Shown here one piece after another: positions 9,163 to 17,001 of a stretch of DNA of 64,000 nucleotides. How positions within the stretch are numbered: the stretch's first letter is position 1; every line of letters begins with the position of its first letter. The notes beneath the pieces are model-generated. The model was given only the letters and a program-made list of their open reading frames with translations, ran no database searches and was not told the origin of the DNA. The stretch comes from Capillimicrobium parvum (GTDB lineage Bacteria; Actinomycetota; Thermoleophilia; Solirubrobacterales; Solirubrobacteraceae): assembly GCF_021172045.1 (NCBI RefSeq), contig NZ_CP087164.1:4464001-4528000 (forward strand), given 5' to 3'. A program made the translations under genes and the position numbers.

Positions 9163-10653
9163 ATGGCTCAGCCGGTGGATGTCGCGATCGTCGGCGGCGG
9201 GCACAACGGGCTGGTCGCCGCGGCGCTGCTCGCGCGCGCCGGCCGATCGGTCCTGCTGCTCGAGCGCCGCGAGCACCTCGGCGGTGCGACCGTCTCCGAG
9301 CGGCCGTTCGCGGGCGTCGACGCGCGGCTGTCGCGCTACTCGTACCTCGTCTCGCTGTTCCCCCGGGCGCTGGCGCACGAGCTGGGCCTGCGCCTCGAGC
9401 TGCGCCGGCGCCGCGTCGCCTCCTACACGCCGGTCGGCGACGGCGGCGTGCTGAACCCCGACCTCGGCGCGTGGTCGTCGATGACGGGCCGGATCGCCCG
9501 TGCGCTCGCGCCCACGCTGACCCAGCCGCTGCCGGCGCGCGAGCACGCGCGGGCGCTGGTGGCCGACGACGAGGCGTGGGAGGCGGTGTTCGAACGGCCG
9601 ATCGGCGAGGCGGTCGAGCGCGCGTTCGCCGGCGACACGCTGCGCGGGATCGTCCTGACCGACGCGCTCATCGGCACCTTCGCCTCCGCACACGACGCCG
9701 ACCTGCGCCAGAACCGCTGCTTCCTCTACCACGTGGTCGGCAACGGGACGGGCGACTGGGACGTACCGGTCGGCGGGATGGGCGCGCTCACCGACGCGCT
9801 CGCGGGCGCCGCACGGGCCGCGGGCGCGCAGCTGCGCACCGGCGCCGAGGTCACCGCGGTCAGCCCCGAGGGCGAGGTCCGCTTCGAAGGCGGCGCCGTG
9901 CAGGCCGGCCGCGTGCAGGCCGGCCGCGTGCAGGCCGGCCGCGTCCTGGCCAACGTCGCGCCGGCGGTGCTCGCGCGGCTGCTCGGTGAGCCGCCGCCCG
10001 CCGATCGCCCCGAGGGCGCCCAGCTGAAGGTCAACATGGTCCTGCGCCGGCTGCCCCGCCTGCGCGACCCGGCCGTCGACCCGCGTGACGCCTTCGCGGG
10101 CACGCTGCACGTCAACGAGGGCTACGCCCAGCTGCAGCGCGCCTACGAGCAGGCGGCGTCGGGGCGCATCCCGGACCTGCCGCCCTGCGAGGTCTACTGC
10201 CACTCGCTCACCGACCCCTCGATCCTGGGGTCCGGCCTGCGGGCCGCGGGCGCGCAGACGCTCACCCTCTTCGGCCTGCACATGCCCGCCCGCCTCTTCC
10301 GCGACCACCCCGGCGCCGCCAAGCGCGCGGCCGTCGAGGCGACGCTGCGCTCGCTGGACGCCGTGCTCGCGGAGCCGATCGAGGACTGCCTGTGGCTCGA
10401 CGCCCACGGCGCGCCGTGCCTCGAGGCGCGCACCCCGCCGGAGCTCGAGGCCGAGCTCGGCCTGCCCGGCGGCCACATCTTCCACCGCGACCTCGCGTGG
10501 CCGTTCGCCGAGGACGAGGCGCAGGCCGGCACGTGGGGCGTGGAGACGCCGCACGAGCGGATCCTGCTGTGCGGCGCTGGCGCGCGGCGGGGCGGCGGCG
10601 TGAGCGGCATCCCAGGCCACAACGCGGCCCGCGCGGTGCTCGACGCCGCCTAA
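9163..10653 (+). CDS. FAD-dependent oxidoreductase, phytoene desaturase/PYROXD2-like
   Basis: 496 residues. The N-terminal dinucleotide fold is VAIVGGGHNGLVAAALLARAG followed by LLLERREHLGGAT. The C-terminal FAD contact is LLCGAGARRGGGVSGIPGHNAA. This places it in the phytoene desaturase-like amine oxidase superfamily, nearest the PYROXD2/RetSat branch. The substrate is unknown and no carotenoid genes adjoin. Residues around 247-261 are AGRVQ repeated three times, encoded by a 15-bp tandem repeat (9901-9945). A TAGCCT box seven bases before the ATG suggests a leaderless mRNA. Confidence 0.82.
   Translation: MAQPVDVAIVGGGHNGLVAAALLARAGRSVLLLERREHLGGATVSERPFAGVDARLSRYSYLVSLFPRALAHELGLRLELRRRRVASYTPVGDGGVLNPDLGAWSSMTGRIARALAPTLTQPLPAREHARALVADDEAWEAVFERPIGEAVERAFAGDTLRGIVLTDALIGTFASAHDADLRQNRCFLYHVVGNGTGDWDVPVGGMGALTDALAGAARAAGAQLRTGAEVTAVSPEGEVRFEGGAVQAGRVQAGRVQAGRVLANVAPAVLARLLGEPPPADRPEGAQLKVNMVLRRLPRLRDPAVDPRDAFAGTLHVNEGYAQLQRAYEQAASGRIPDLPPCEVYCHSLTDPSILGSGLRAAGAQTLTLFGLHMPARLFRDHPGAAKRAAVEATLRSLDAVLAEPIEDCLWLDAHGAPCLEARTPPELEAELGLPGGHIFHRDLAWPFAEDEAQAGTWGVETPHERILLCGAGARRGGGVSGIPGHNAARAVLDAA
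9901..9945 (+). repeat. 15-bp tandem repeat x3 inside the FAD oxidoreductase
   Basis: The unit CAGGCCGGCCGCGTG occurs three times, the last copy with one change at its final base. It inserts AGRVQ AGRVQ AGRVL in frame. Confidence 0.9.
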
Positions 10654-10675
10654 CGCCCCGGGACGCCCCCCGTCG

Positions 10676-10728
10676 GCGCCGAGTTGCGCTCTACGTCCAC
10701 CCTTCGGACACAAAGCGCAACTCGCGCC
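10676..10728. terminator. Bidirectional stem-loop between convergent genes
   Basis: GAGTTGCGCT (10681-10690) pairs perfectly with AGCGCAACTC (10714-10723). It is extended outward by GGCGC/GCGCC with one bulged base, and the loop is about 23 bases. It lies exactly between the ends of the oxidoreductase and ispD. There is no U-run, as is usual for high-GC actinobacterial terminators. Confidence 0.65.
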
Positions 10729-10731
10729 GGC

Positions 10732-11382
10732 TCAGCCCGCGCCGCGCTCGCGCAGCAGCAGTTCGGCCACGCGCAGGTCCAGCGGCGTCGTGACCTTGAG
10801 GTTCTCCCGCGGCGCGGGCACCACGCCCACGTGGCCGCCGAGCGCCTCGACCAGGCCGGCGTCGTCGGTGGCGGCGGCCAGCACGGCGTCCTCCTGCGCC
10901 AGCGCGCGCGCGAGCACGTCGCGCCGGAAGACCTGTGGCGTCTGCACCGCCCACAGCGCCGAGCGGTCCAGGGTGCGGCGCACGACGCGGTCGGCGCCCG
11001 CCTCCTTGATCGTGTCCGTCACCGGCGCGGCGGCGACGACCGCATCGAAGCCGGCGAGCCCCGCCACGCATGCCTCGACGAGCTGCACCGTCAGCAGCGG
11101 GCGGGCCGCGTCGTGCACGAGCACGACGTCATCGGCGCCCGCGGACGCGGACGCGAGCGCGTTGCGCACCGAGGCCGAGCGGTGCTCGCCGCCGGCCACG
11201 GCGCCCGGATACTCGACGCCGGGCGGCACGGCCACCACCACCGACGCGATCGACGGCGCGGCCCGCAGTGCGTCGAGCGACCACTCCAGCAGCGGACGGC
11301 CGGCGACCGTGACGAACGCCTTGGGCCCGGAGGCGCCAAGGCGTTCACCACGTCCGGCCGCCACGACGAGCGCGACGGCCAA
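10732..11382 (-). CDS. ispD: 2-C-methyl-D-erythritol 4-phosphate cytidylyltransferase
   Basis: 216 residues, MEP pathway. The nucleotide-binding N-terminus is ALVVAAGRGERLGASGPKAF. It is followed by VLVHDAARPLL, the CTP/metal site, and by VVRRTLDRSALWAVQTPQVF, the usual TQTPQ-like motif. The start is TTG at 11382 with AGG six bases before it. The gene begins 26 bases after the carD stop on the same strand. It is therefore probably the last gene of disA-carD-ispD. Confidence 0.92.
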   Translation of the reverse strand: MAVALVVAAGRGERLGASGPKAFVTVAGRPLLEWSLDALRAAPSIASVVVAVPPGVEYPGAVAGGEHRSASVRNALASASAGADDVVLVHDAARPLLTVQLVEACVAGLAGFDAVVAAAPVTDTIKEAGADRVVRRTLDRSALWAVQTPQVFRRDVLARALAQEDAVLAAATDDAGLVEALGGHVGVVPAPRENLKVTTPLDLRVAELLLRERGAG

Positions 11383-11408
11383 CGTCTACCTGGTGAGCCG
11401 GTCCGTCG

Positions 11409-11933
11409 TCACTTGGCGGCGACGATCCCCTTCTCCTCCGCCGAACGCGCGAGCAGGTCGTCGAGGTAGGCCTCGGCCGCCTCCTCGTCCTTGTCGAGCG
11501 CGTACATCAGCTCGGAGGCCAGGATCTTCTTGGCCCGGGTGAACATCTGCTTCTCGCCGGTCGAGAGGCCCTTCTCGGACTCGCGCAGCGCCAGGTTGCG
11601 CACAACCTCGGCCAGCTCGTAGATGTCACCGGTCTTGATCTTGTCGCGGTTGTGCTTGAACCGGCGGTTCCAGTTCTTGGGCATCTCCGAGACGTCGTCC
11701 TCGAGGACCGCCAGGACCTTCTTGACGGTCTCCTCGTCGATCACCCGGCGAAGCCCCGCAACGGCCGCGTTCTCACACGGGACCATCACGGTCATGTCGT
11801 TGTGGAGGATCTTGATGGTGAGGTACTCGCGCTCCTCACCGAACATCTTCTTGTTCTCCTTCTTGAGGACCCGGCCGGCCCCGTGATGGGGGTAGACGAC
11901 GGAGTCGCCGATCTCGAATGCGATGCACTCCAC
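11409..11933 (-). CDS. carD: CarD/CdnL family RNA polymerase-binding regulator
   Basis: CarD binds the RNA polymerase beta subunit and stabilises open complexes at rRNA and other promoters. The RNAP-interacting Tudor-like domain is FEIGDSVVYPHHGAGRV. The DNA-binding helical part carries NWNRRFKHNRDKI and GLSTGEKQMF. 174 residues are counted from GTG 11933, the first conventional start. However, 18 further in-frame acidic residues (ITDVTEEQLLEDLEVERE) precede it. An ideal AGGAGG (11999-11994) lies six bases before an ATC codon at 11987. I think ATC 11987 is the real start, giving 192 residues. It sits between disA and ispD, a classic actinobacterial arrangement. Confidence 0.92.
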   Translation of the reverse strand: MECIAFEIGDSVVYPHHGAGRVLKKENKKMFGEEREYLTIKILHNDMTVMVPCENAAVAGLRRVIDEETVKKVLAVLEDDVSEMPKNWNRRFKHNRDKIKTGDIYELAEVVRNLALRESEKGLSTGEKQMFTRAKKILASELMYALDKDEEAAEAYLDDLLARSAEEKGIVAAK

Positions 11934-12041
11934 TTCGCGCTCGACCTCGAGGTCTTCCAGGAGCTGCTCTTCAGTGACGTCGGTGATGGTCTTCCTCCTT
12001 CGGATCCTGGTCTGTGGTGAAGCTCTGAACGGGGGTGGCCG

Positions 12042-13154
12042 TCATGTCTGCAGGTAGCGGTCGACCAGGTTGATCTCCTGCAGGCGGCGAAGGCCCTCGC
12101 GAATGTCCTTGGCGCGGATCTCGCCCACGCCCTCGACGGCTTCGAGCTCGGCATCCGTGGCCGCGAGCATCTCGTCGAGCCCGCCGAAGTCGCGCACGAT
12201 CTGCGTGACGACGATCTTCGGCAGCCGCGGGATGCGCCCGAGGATCCGGTAGCCGCGCGGCGACACCGGATAGTCGAGGGTGTTCAGCTTTCGGTCGTAG
12301 CCCAGCACTTCGGCGAGGCGGCCGAAGTCGAGCAGGTCCTGATGGGGCAGGCGGCCGATCTGGTCGAGCGCGGTGGCGAACGCCTCGTCGCTCGGATCGG
12401 CGAGATAGTCGCGGATGAGGGCGGCCTTGTCGGAGGCGGTGCCGACCATCGTCTCCTCGAGCTGCATCTCGATGAGGCGGCCCTCGGTGCCGAGCTCGAC
12501 GATGTAGCGCTCGATCTCGACCGCCATGCGGGTCACGAGCTCTGACCGCTGCAGCACCGTGAGCACGTCGTGCAGCGTGGCGCCGCCCTCGAACTCGAGC
12601 GCGGTGAGGCGCGTGGAGACCTGGTCGAGGCGCGTGCGGTACTTGTCGAGCGTGGCGAGCGCCTGGTTGGCCTTGGCGAGCACCACCGGGATGTCCTCGA
12701 GGATGTACTTCGCGCCGTCGACGTAGAGCGAGACGACCTCGCGCCGCTGGGAGATCGCGATGACGAGCGAGTCGGTCTGCTTGGAGACGCGCTCGGCGGT
12801 GCGGTGGCGGGTGCCGGTCTCCAGCGAGAGGATCGTGGGGTCCGGGATGAGCTGGACGTTCGCCATCGCGATCTTCGTCGAGTTCGCGTTGCAGACGATG
12901 CCGCCGTCCATCTTCGCCACCTGGTAGAGCAGGGCGGGCGTGAAGTCCACGTCGAGCTTGATCCCGCCGGAGAAGAGGAAGCTCAGCTCCTCGGGCTCCC
13001 CGACGACGATCAGGCCGCCCGTGTGGGCGTGGAGGATGTTGTCGATCCCCTCGCGCAGGGCCGTACCGGGCGCGACCATCTCGAGCGCCTTGACGAGCCG
13101 GGGCTCCTGACGCGCTTCGAGCTCACTGAGCTCTTCCCCGGACCGTGACGACAT
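12042..13154 (-). CDS. disA: DNA integrity scanning protein / diadenylate cyclase DisA
   Basis: 370 residues. DisA scans DNA for branched structures and makes cyclic di-AMP. The N-terminal DAC domain holds the RHR motif at 116-118 (GTRHRTAERV). The usual DGA motif appears as DGG at 83-85. The long linker helix and C-terminal helix-hairpin-helix domain (VEGVGEIRAKDIREGL) are intact. Whether DGG alters cyclase activity cannot be told from sequence. A TAGAAT -10 box (13169-13164) lies nine bases before the ATG, indicating its own near-leaderless promoter. carD follows 54 bases downstream. Confidence 0.93.
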   Translation of the reverse strand: MSSRSGEELSELEARQEPRLVKALEMVAPGTALREGIDNILHAHTGGLIVVGEPEELSFLFSGGIKLDVDFTPALLYQVAKMDGGIVCNANSTKIAMANVQLIPDPTILSLETGTRHRTAERVSKQTDSLVIAISQRREVVSLYVDGAKYILEDIPVVLAKANQALATLDKYRTRLDQVSTRLTALEFEGGATLHDVLTVLQRSELVTRMAVEIERYIVELGTEGRLIEMQLEETMVGTASDKAALIRDYLADPSDEAFATALDQIGRLPHQDLLDFGRLAEVLGYDRKLNTLDYPVSPRGYRILGRIPRLPKIVVTQIVRDFGGLDEMLAATDAELEAVEGVGEIRAKDIREGLRRLQEINLVDRYLQT

Positions 13155-13163
13155 GAGACCTAC

Positions 13164-13169
13164 ATTCTA
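13164..13169 (-). promoter_or_regulatory. disA: disA -10 element
   Basis: TAGAAT on the minus strand, nine bases upstream of the disA ATG. It is the best match to TATAAT among the near-leaderless genes here. No convincing -35 is seen. Confidence 0.5.
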
Positions 13170-13211
13170 GCGGTCTCAGCGGCAGATTAATCGCCTGCAA
13201 ATCGGCGGCTT

Positions 13212-13976
13212 TTACGAACCCGTCGCCACCGGGCGCTCCGGATTGGCGCTCCACTGTGACCAGGATCCGGGGTAAAGGCGGCCAGGCCCGAGCCCCGCCG
13301 CCTCGAGGGCGAGCAGGACGTGGCAGGCGGTGACCCCCGAGCCGCAGTAGGCGATCGGCGCCTCGGCGGCGCCCGGCCGGACCCCCGCCGCGGCGAACTG
13401 CGACTGCAGCGTCTCGGCTGGGCGGAAGCGGCCGGCCTCGTCGAGGGTCGACGCCCAGGGGACGTTCGCCGCACCCGGGATGTGGCCCGGTCGCGGGTCG
13501 ATCGGCTCGGTCTCGCCGCGGTAGCGCTCGGGCGCCCGGGCGTCGAGGACCGGGACGCCGGCCGCTGCGACCTCACCGGCCTCGGCGAGGCGGTCGGCGG
13601 GCCAGGCGACGACGGCCCGGGCGGCGGGCGGCCGCCGCGCCGGTGCGGTCTCGAGCGCCCCCGGCCACGCGGCCAGGCCGCCGTCGAGCACCGCCGCGCG
13701 GCCGCCGATCGCGCGCAGCAGCCACACGAGCCGCGCCGCGACCGACCCGCCGGCGTCGTCGTAGGCGACCACCGTGTCGTCGTCGCCGACGCCGAGCGCG
13801 GCGAGCCCGGCGGCGAAGCGCTCCGGATCGGGCAGCGGGTGGCGCCCGCGCTCGGGCGAGGGCGGCCCCGCGAGCACCGTGTCGAGGTCCACCCAGACCG
13901 CGCCGGGAATGTGGCCGGCGTCGTAGGCGGCACGGCCGGAGCGGCCGTCGAGGTACCAGCGCACGTCGGCGACCAC
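13212..13976 (-). CDS. Thiosulfate/3-mercaptopyruvate sulfurtransferase (two rhodanese domains)
   Basis: 254 residues from GTG 13976. It has two rhodanese domains in the order of SseA/TST proteins. The inactive N-terminal domain has 'AYDAGHIPGAVWVDLD'. The catalytic C-terminal domain has GHIPGAANVPW and the active-site loop YCGSGVTACH, where Cys carries the persulfide. From GTG 13976 the protein lacks the first strand and helix. The missing piece is present in frame just upstream (GPLVDAAWLQAHAGDVVVAD). No ATG, GTG or TTG occurs between it and the preceding gene, so the true start is unresolved. The region up to about 14102 stays open in this frame. Confidence 0.8.
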   Translation of the reverse strand: MVADVRWYLDGRSGRAAYDAGHIPGAVWVDLDTVLAGPPSPERGRHPLPDPERFAAGLAALGVGDDDTVVAYDDAGGSVAARLVWLLRAIGGRAAVLDGGLAAWPGALETAPARRPPAARAVVAWPADRLAEAGEVAAAGVPVLDARAPERYRGETEPIDPRPGHIPGAANVPWASTLDEAGRFRPAETLQSQFAAAGVRPGAAEAPIAYCGSGVTACHVLLALEAAGLGPGRLYPGSWSQWSANPERPVATGS

Positions 13977-14094
13977 GACGTCGCCGGCGTGCGCCTGCAG
14001 CCACGCAGCGTCGACGAGCGGGCCGAAGGCCGAACCGGGCGCCGCCTCGTGGTGCCGGCCGTCCGGCGGTCCGGCGGCGCCGGTGGGCCGCCCG

Positions 14095-15423
14095 CTAGAA
14101 ATCGCCGCCTCCGCCGAAGTCCCCGCCTCCGCCGAAGTCGCCGCCGCCGCCCCAGTCGCCGCCGCCGCCGAGGTCGCCGCCGCCGCCCCAGTCCCCGCCG
14201 CCGTCGCCGCCGCTGCCGCTCCAGTCGCCGCCGTAGGCCGGGGTGTCCCAGCCGCCGGCCAGCAGCGAGCCGGCCAGGAACCCGGTCAGCAGGCCGGAGC
14301 CGCCGAAGCCGCCGTAGAAGCCCCCCGCGTACGGGCCGTAGTAGGCGGGCGCCTGCCAGTAGGGCACGCGGCCCTGTCCGGCGATCTCGACCTCGCGGGC
14401 GTTCGGGTCCTCGCCGGCCTCGACGCGCAGCGCGTCGGCCTCGCAGGCCGGGACCATCCGCGGGGCGCCGAACGGCGGCGTCCACTCCACGTCCCGGGTC
14501 GACGGGCCGTGGCGCGGGTCGAAGAAGCACGGCGGCCGGTGCTCGGGCGGCTCACGGCCCTCCAGGCGCGCCTTGGCCGCCTCCATCGCGTACCGGCCCT
14601 CCTCGAGCGTCTGGCCGATCGGCCGGAAGTCCTCGGGGCGGCGGGCCTCGCGCAGGCCGGCGGACGCCTGCTCGAAGGCCTGCAGCGTGCGGGCGTACTG
14701 CTCCTTGGCCCGAGGGTCGACATTCGGCATCTCGACGTCGATGTCGAGCGCGCGGATGTCGTCGCCGAGCGCCACGAGGTCCTCGTCGGCGACCTTGCGC
14801 AGCTCGGCGGTCTGCTCGGCCTGCGCGCGCCGCTTCACGCGCGAGCGCCAGAAGAAGAAGCCGCCGCCGACGAGGAACAGCGCGGCGATCACGACGATGA
14901 ACGCGGCGCCGGAGCTCGAGCTGTCCTTCGGCTTGCCGCCGTTGATGCGGGCCTCGCCGACGCGGTCGATGAAGTCGGTGAGGATGGCGGTCGCCCCGTT
15001 CGAGCGCTCGGCCGAGAGCGCCTCGTCGGCGAGCCGCGGCGCCACCCCCCGAGCCAGCCCGGAGTTCGGCCCGCTGCCGCCCGCGAAGGAGCGCCCGCTC
15101 GGGCCAGCGATGATTGCGTACACGCCGTCGGCGTCGAGCGCCCGCACGAGCTGGCGGCCGAACTGGGCCGGCTCGCCCTGCCCCGGCCCGAAGACGGCAA
15201 CGTAGATCGGTCCTTCGCCCTTGTTGCGGATCTCGGCCCGGATGCGGTCGGCGTCGGCCGGGGTGATGCCGGCGTTGTTGTCGGGCGCGACGTAGACCGA
15301 GTCCGACTGCAGCGCCTGCGCGGCGTCCTGCACCGCCGGCGAGGCGGACGTCGTCTGCGCGCGGGCGCCCGCCGGCGCGAGCATCAGCAGCGCAAGCAGG
15401 AGCGCGAGAAGGAGGCGGCGCAT
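14095..15423 (-). CDS. Secreted, membrane-anchored protein with TPM-like domain and Gly/Asp-repeat tail
   Basis: 442 residues starting at ATG 15423. There is a signal peptide (RRLLLALLLALLMLAP...ARA). An extracellular alpha/beta domain of about 120 residues follows (GPIYVAVFGPGQGEPA, AIIAGPSGRSFAGG), resembling TPM/DUF6676-type domains. A transmembrane segment comes at about residues 177-197 (AAFIVVIAALFLVGGGFFFW), then a basic coiled coil. The last 45 residues are near-perfect repeats of GGGGDF/GGGGDW. The tail would lie in the cytoplasm. Function is unknown. It overlaps nothing upstream and is divergent from the DUF427 gene. Confidence 0.72.
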   Translation of the reverse strand: MRRLLLALLLALLMLAPAGARAQTTSASPAVQDAAQALQSDSVYVAPDNNAGITPADADRIRAEIRNKGEGPIYVAVFGPGQGEPAQFGRQLVRALDADGVYAIIAGPSGRSFAGGSGPNSGLARGVAPRLADEALSAERSNGATAILTDFIDRVGEARINGGKPKDSSSSGAAFIVVIAALFLVGGGFFFWRSRVKRRAQAEQTAELRKVADEDLVALGDDIRALDIDVEMPNVDPRAKEQYARTLQAFEQASAGLREARRPEDFRPIGQTLEEGRYAMEAAKARLEGREPPEHRPPCFFDPRHGPSTRDVEWTPPFGAPRMVPACEADALRVEAGEDPNAREVEIAGQGRVPYWQAPAYYGPYAGGFYGGFGGSGLLTGFLAGSLLAGGWDTPAYGGDWSGSGGDGGGDWGGGGDLGGGGDWGGGGDFGGGGDFGGGGDF

Positions 15424-15466
15424 CGCCACCAGACTCCCAGATCCCGCCGACCGGCAAACTTCACGC

Positions 15467-16240
15467 ATGAGCCTCACCCTTGGAAGCGGTCCCCTCGCCG
15501 CCCGGCCCGCGGCGGCGAACTACGAGATCGCCGGTCCCGCGCACCGTATTGCCTTCGAGCCGCATCCGCGCCGCATCCGCGCCGAGCTCGCCGGTCACAC
15601 CGTGCTCGACACGACGCGCGGGCACCTCCTGCACGAGACGGCGATCCTGCCGGTGCTCTACGCCCCGCTGGAGGACTTCGACCCCGCGCTGCTGGAGCGC
15701 ACCGACCACCGCACGACCTGCCCGTTCAAGGGCGAGGCGAGCTACTGGAGCGTGCGCGCCGCGGGCCGCGTGGCGGAGAACGCCCTATGGTCCTACGAGG
15801 CTCCCCTGCCCGACGCGCACTGGCTCGCCGGCTTCGGCGCCCTCTACGTCAACCGCATGGACCGCTGGCTGGAGGAGGACGAGGAGGTCGGGCCGACGTT
15901 GCGCGACCCGTACCACCGCGTCGACGCCCGGCGCTCCAGCCGCCCGGTCGAGGTGACCCTCGGCGGCGAGCTCGTGCTCCGCGACGCGGCGTCGGTGCTC
16001 GTCTTCGAGACCGGCGCCGAGCCACGGGCGTACGTGGACCGCGGCGGCCTCGACCTGGTCGCGAGCGAGCGGCGCACCGCGTGCCCGTACAAGGGCGAGG
16101 CGACCTGGTGGTCGCTGCGGGTGGGCGGCCGCCTGCTCGAGGACGCCGCCTGGTCCTACGAGACGCCGCTCGAGGGCATGGGCGCGATCGCCGGGCTCGT
16201 CTCGCTCGAGCACGACGAGCTCGAGGTCAGCATCGGGTGA
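15467..16240 (+). CDS. DUF427 family protein with two tandem domains
   Basis: 257 residues containing two copies of the DUF427 beta-tent domain. Copy one has VLYAPLEDFDPALLERTD then TTCPFKGEASYWSV and WSYEAPLPDA. Copy two has VLVFETGAEPRAYVDRGG then TACPYKGEATWWSL and WSYETPLEG. The C-P-(F/Y)-K-G-E-A signature is conserved in both. DUF427 has no assigned reaction that I know. The stop overlaps the GTG of the methyltransferase gene (GTGA), so the two form an operon. Confidence 0.82.
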   Translation: MSLTLGSGPLAARPAAANYEIAGPAHRIAFEPHPRRIRAELAGHTVLDTTRGHLLHETAILPVLYAPLEDFDPALLERTDHRTTCPFKGEASYWSVRAAGRVAENALWSYEAPLPDAHWLAGFGALYVNRMDRWLEEDEEVGPTLRDPYHRVDARRSSRPVEVTLGGELVLRDAASVLVFETGAEPRAYVDRGGLDLVASERRTACPYKGEATWWSLRVGGRLLEDAAWSYETPLEGMGAIAGLVSLEHDELEVSIG

Positions 16241-16995
16241 GCCCGGCGCGCTACGACGCCATCGGGCGCGGCTACAGCGGCACGCGCCGCGAGGATCCGG
16301 CGCTGCGGGCGCAGCTGCACGCGGCGCTCGGCGACGCGCGGACGGTGGTGAACGTCGGGGCCGGTGCCGGCGCCTACGAGCCGCGCGACCGCCACGTCGT
16401 GGCGATCGAGCCGAGCGACGTCATGGCCGCGCAGCGGCCTCGCGAGCTGGCGCCGGCGATCCGGGCGACCGCCGATGCGCTGCCGCTGCGCGACGCGAGC
16501 GTCGACGCGGGCCTCTCGGTCCTCTCGCTGCACCACTGGGACGCGGGACAGGAACGCGGCGTGCACGAGCTGCGCCGGGTCGCCCGCGGACCCGTGGTGC
16601 TGCTGACGTTCGACCGCGACGTCAGCGGCGCGATGTGGCTCGTGGCCGATTACGTCCCGGAGATCGCCGCGCTGGACCGCCGCATCTTCCCGCCGATGGA
16701 CGTCCTGGCCAGATGGCTCGGCGGCGACGTGCGCGTCGAGGTGGTCCCCATCTCGCGCGACACGCCGGACTGGACGCTCGGGGCGTTCTGGGCGCACCCG
16801 GAGCGCGTCCTGGACCCCGTCGCCCGGGCGAACACCTCCGGGTTCGCGCGAATGCCGACGCCCATCGTCGAGCGCGCCGTCGCGGCGCTCGAGCGCGACC
16901 TGGCCGACGGGACGTGGGACGACCGCCACGGAGACCTGCGCGAGCTCGACGAGTTCGACGCCGGGATGCGGATGCTGGTGGCCGAGCCCGGCTGA
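16237..16995 (+). CDS. Class I SAM-dependent methyltransferase
   Basis: 252 residues, GTG start overlapping the DUF427 stop. The SAM site is VVNVGAGAGAYEP followed by acidic VVAIEPSDVM, then ADALPLRDASVDAGLSVLSLHHW, typical of ubiE/methyltransferase-11 enzymes. The N-terminus RYDAIGRGYSGTRREDP is a common small-molecule methyltransferase cap. The substrate is unknown. The gene converges on radA with six bases between stops. Confidence 0.82.
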   Translation: MSPARYDAIGRGYSGTRREDPALRAQLHAALGDARTVVNVGAGAGAYEPRDRHVVAIEPSDVMAAQRPRELAPAIRATADALPLRDASVDAGLSVLSLHHWDAGQERGVHELRRVARGPVVLLTFDRDVSGAMWLVADYVPEIAALDRRIFPPMDVLARWLGGDVRVEVVPISRDTPDWTLGAFWAHPERVLDPVARANTSGFARMPTPIVERAVAALERDLADGTWDDRHGDLRELDEFDAGMRMLVAEPG

Positions 16996-17001
16996 GCGCC
17001 G

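Noticed and set aside
9127-10713. Long in-frame extension of the PHP phosphatase opposite the FAD oxidoreductase
   Set aside because: Shadow composition, and the PHP domain begins naturally at ATG 9126.
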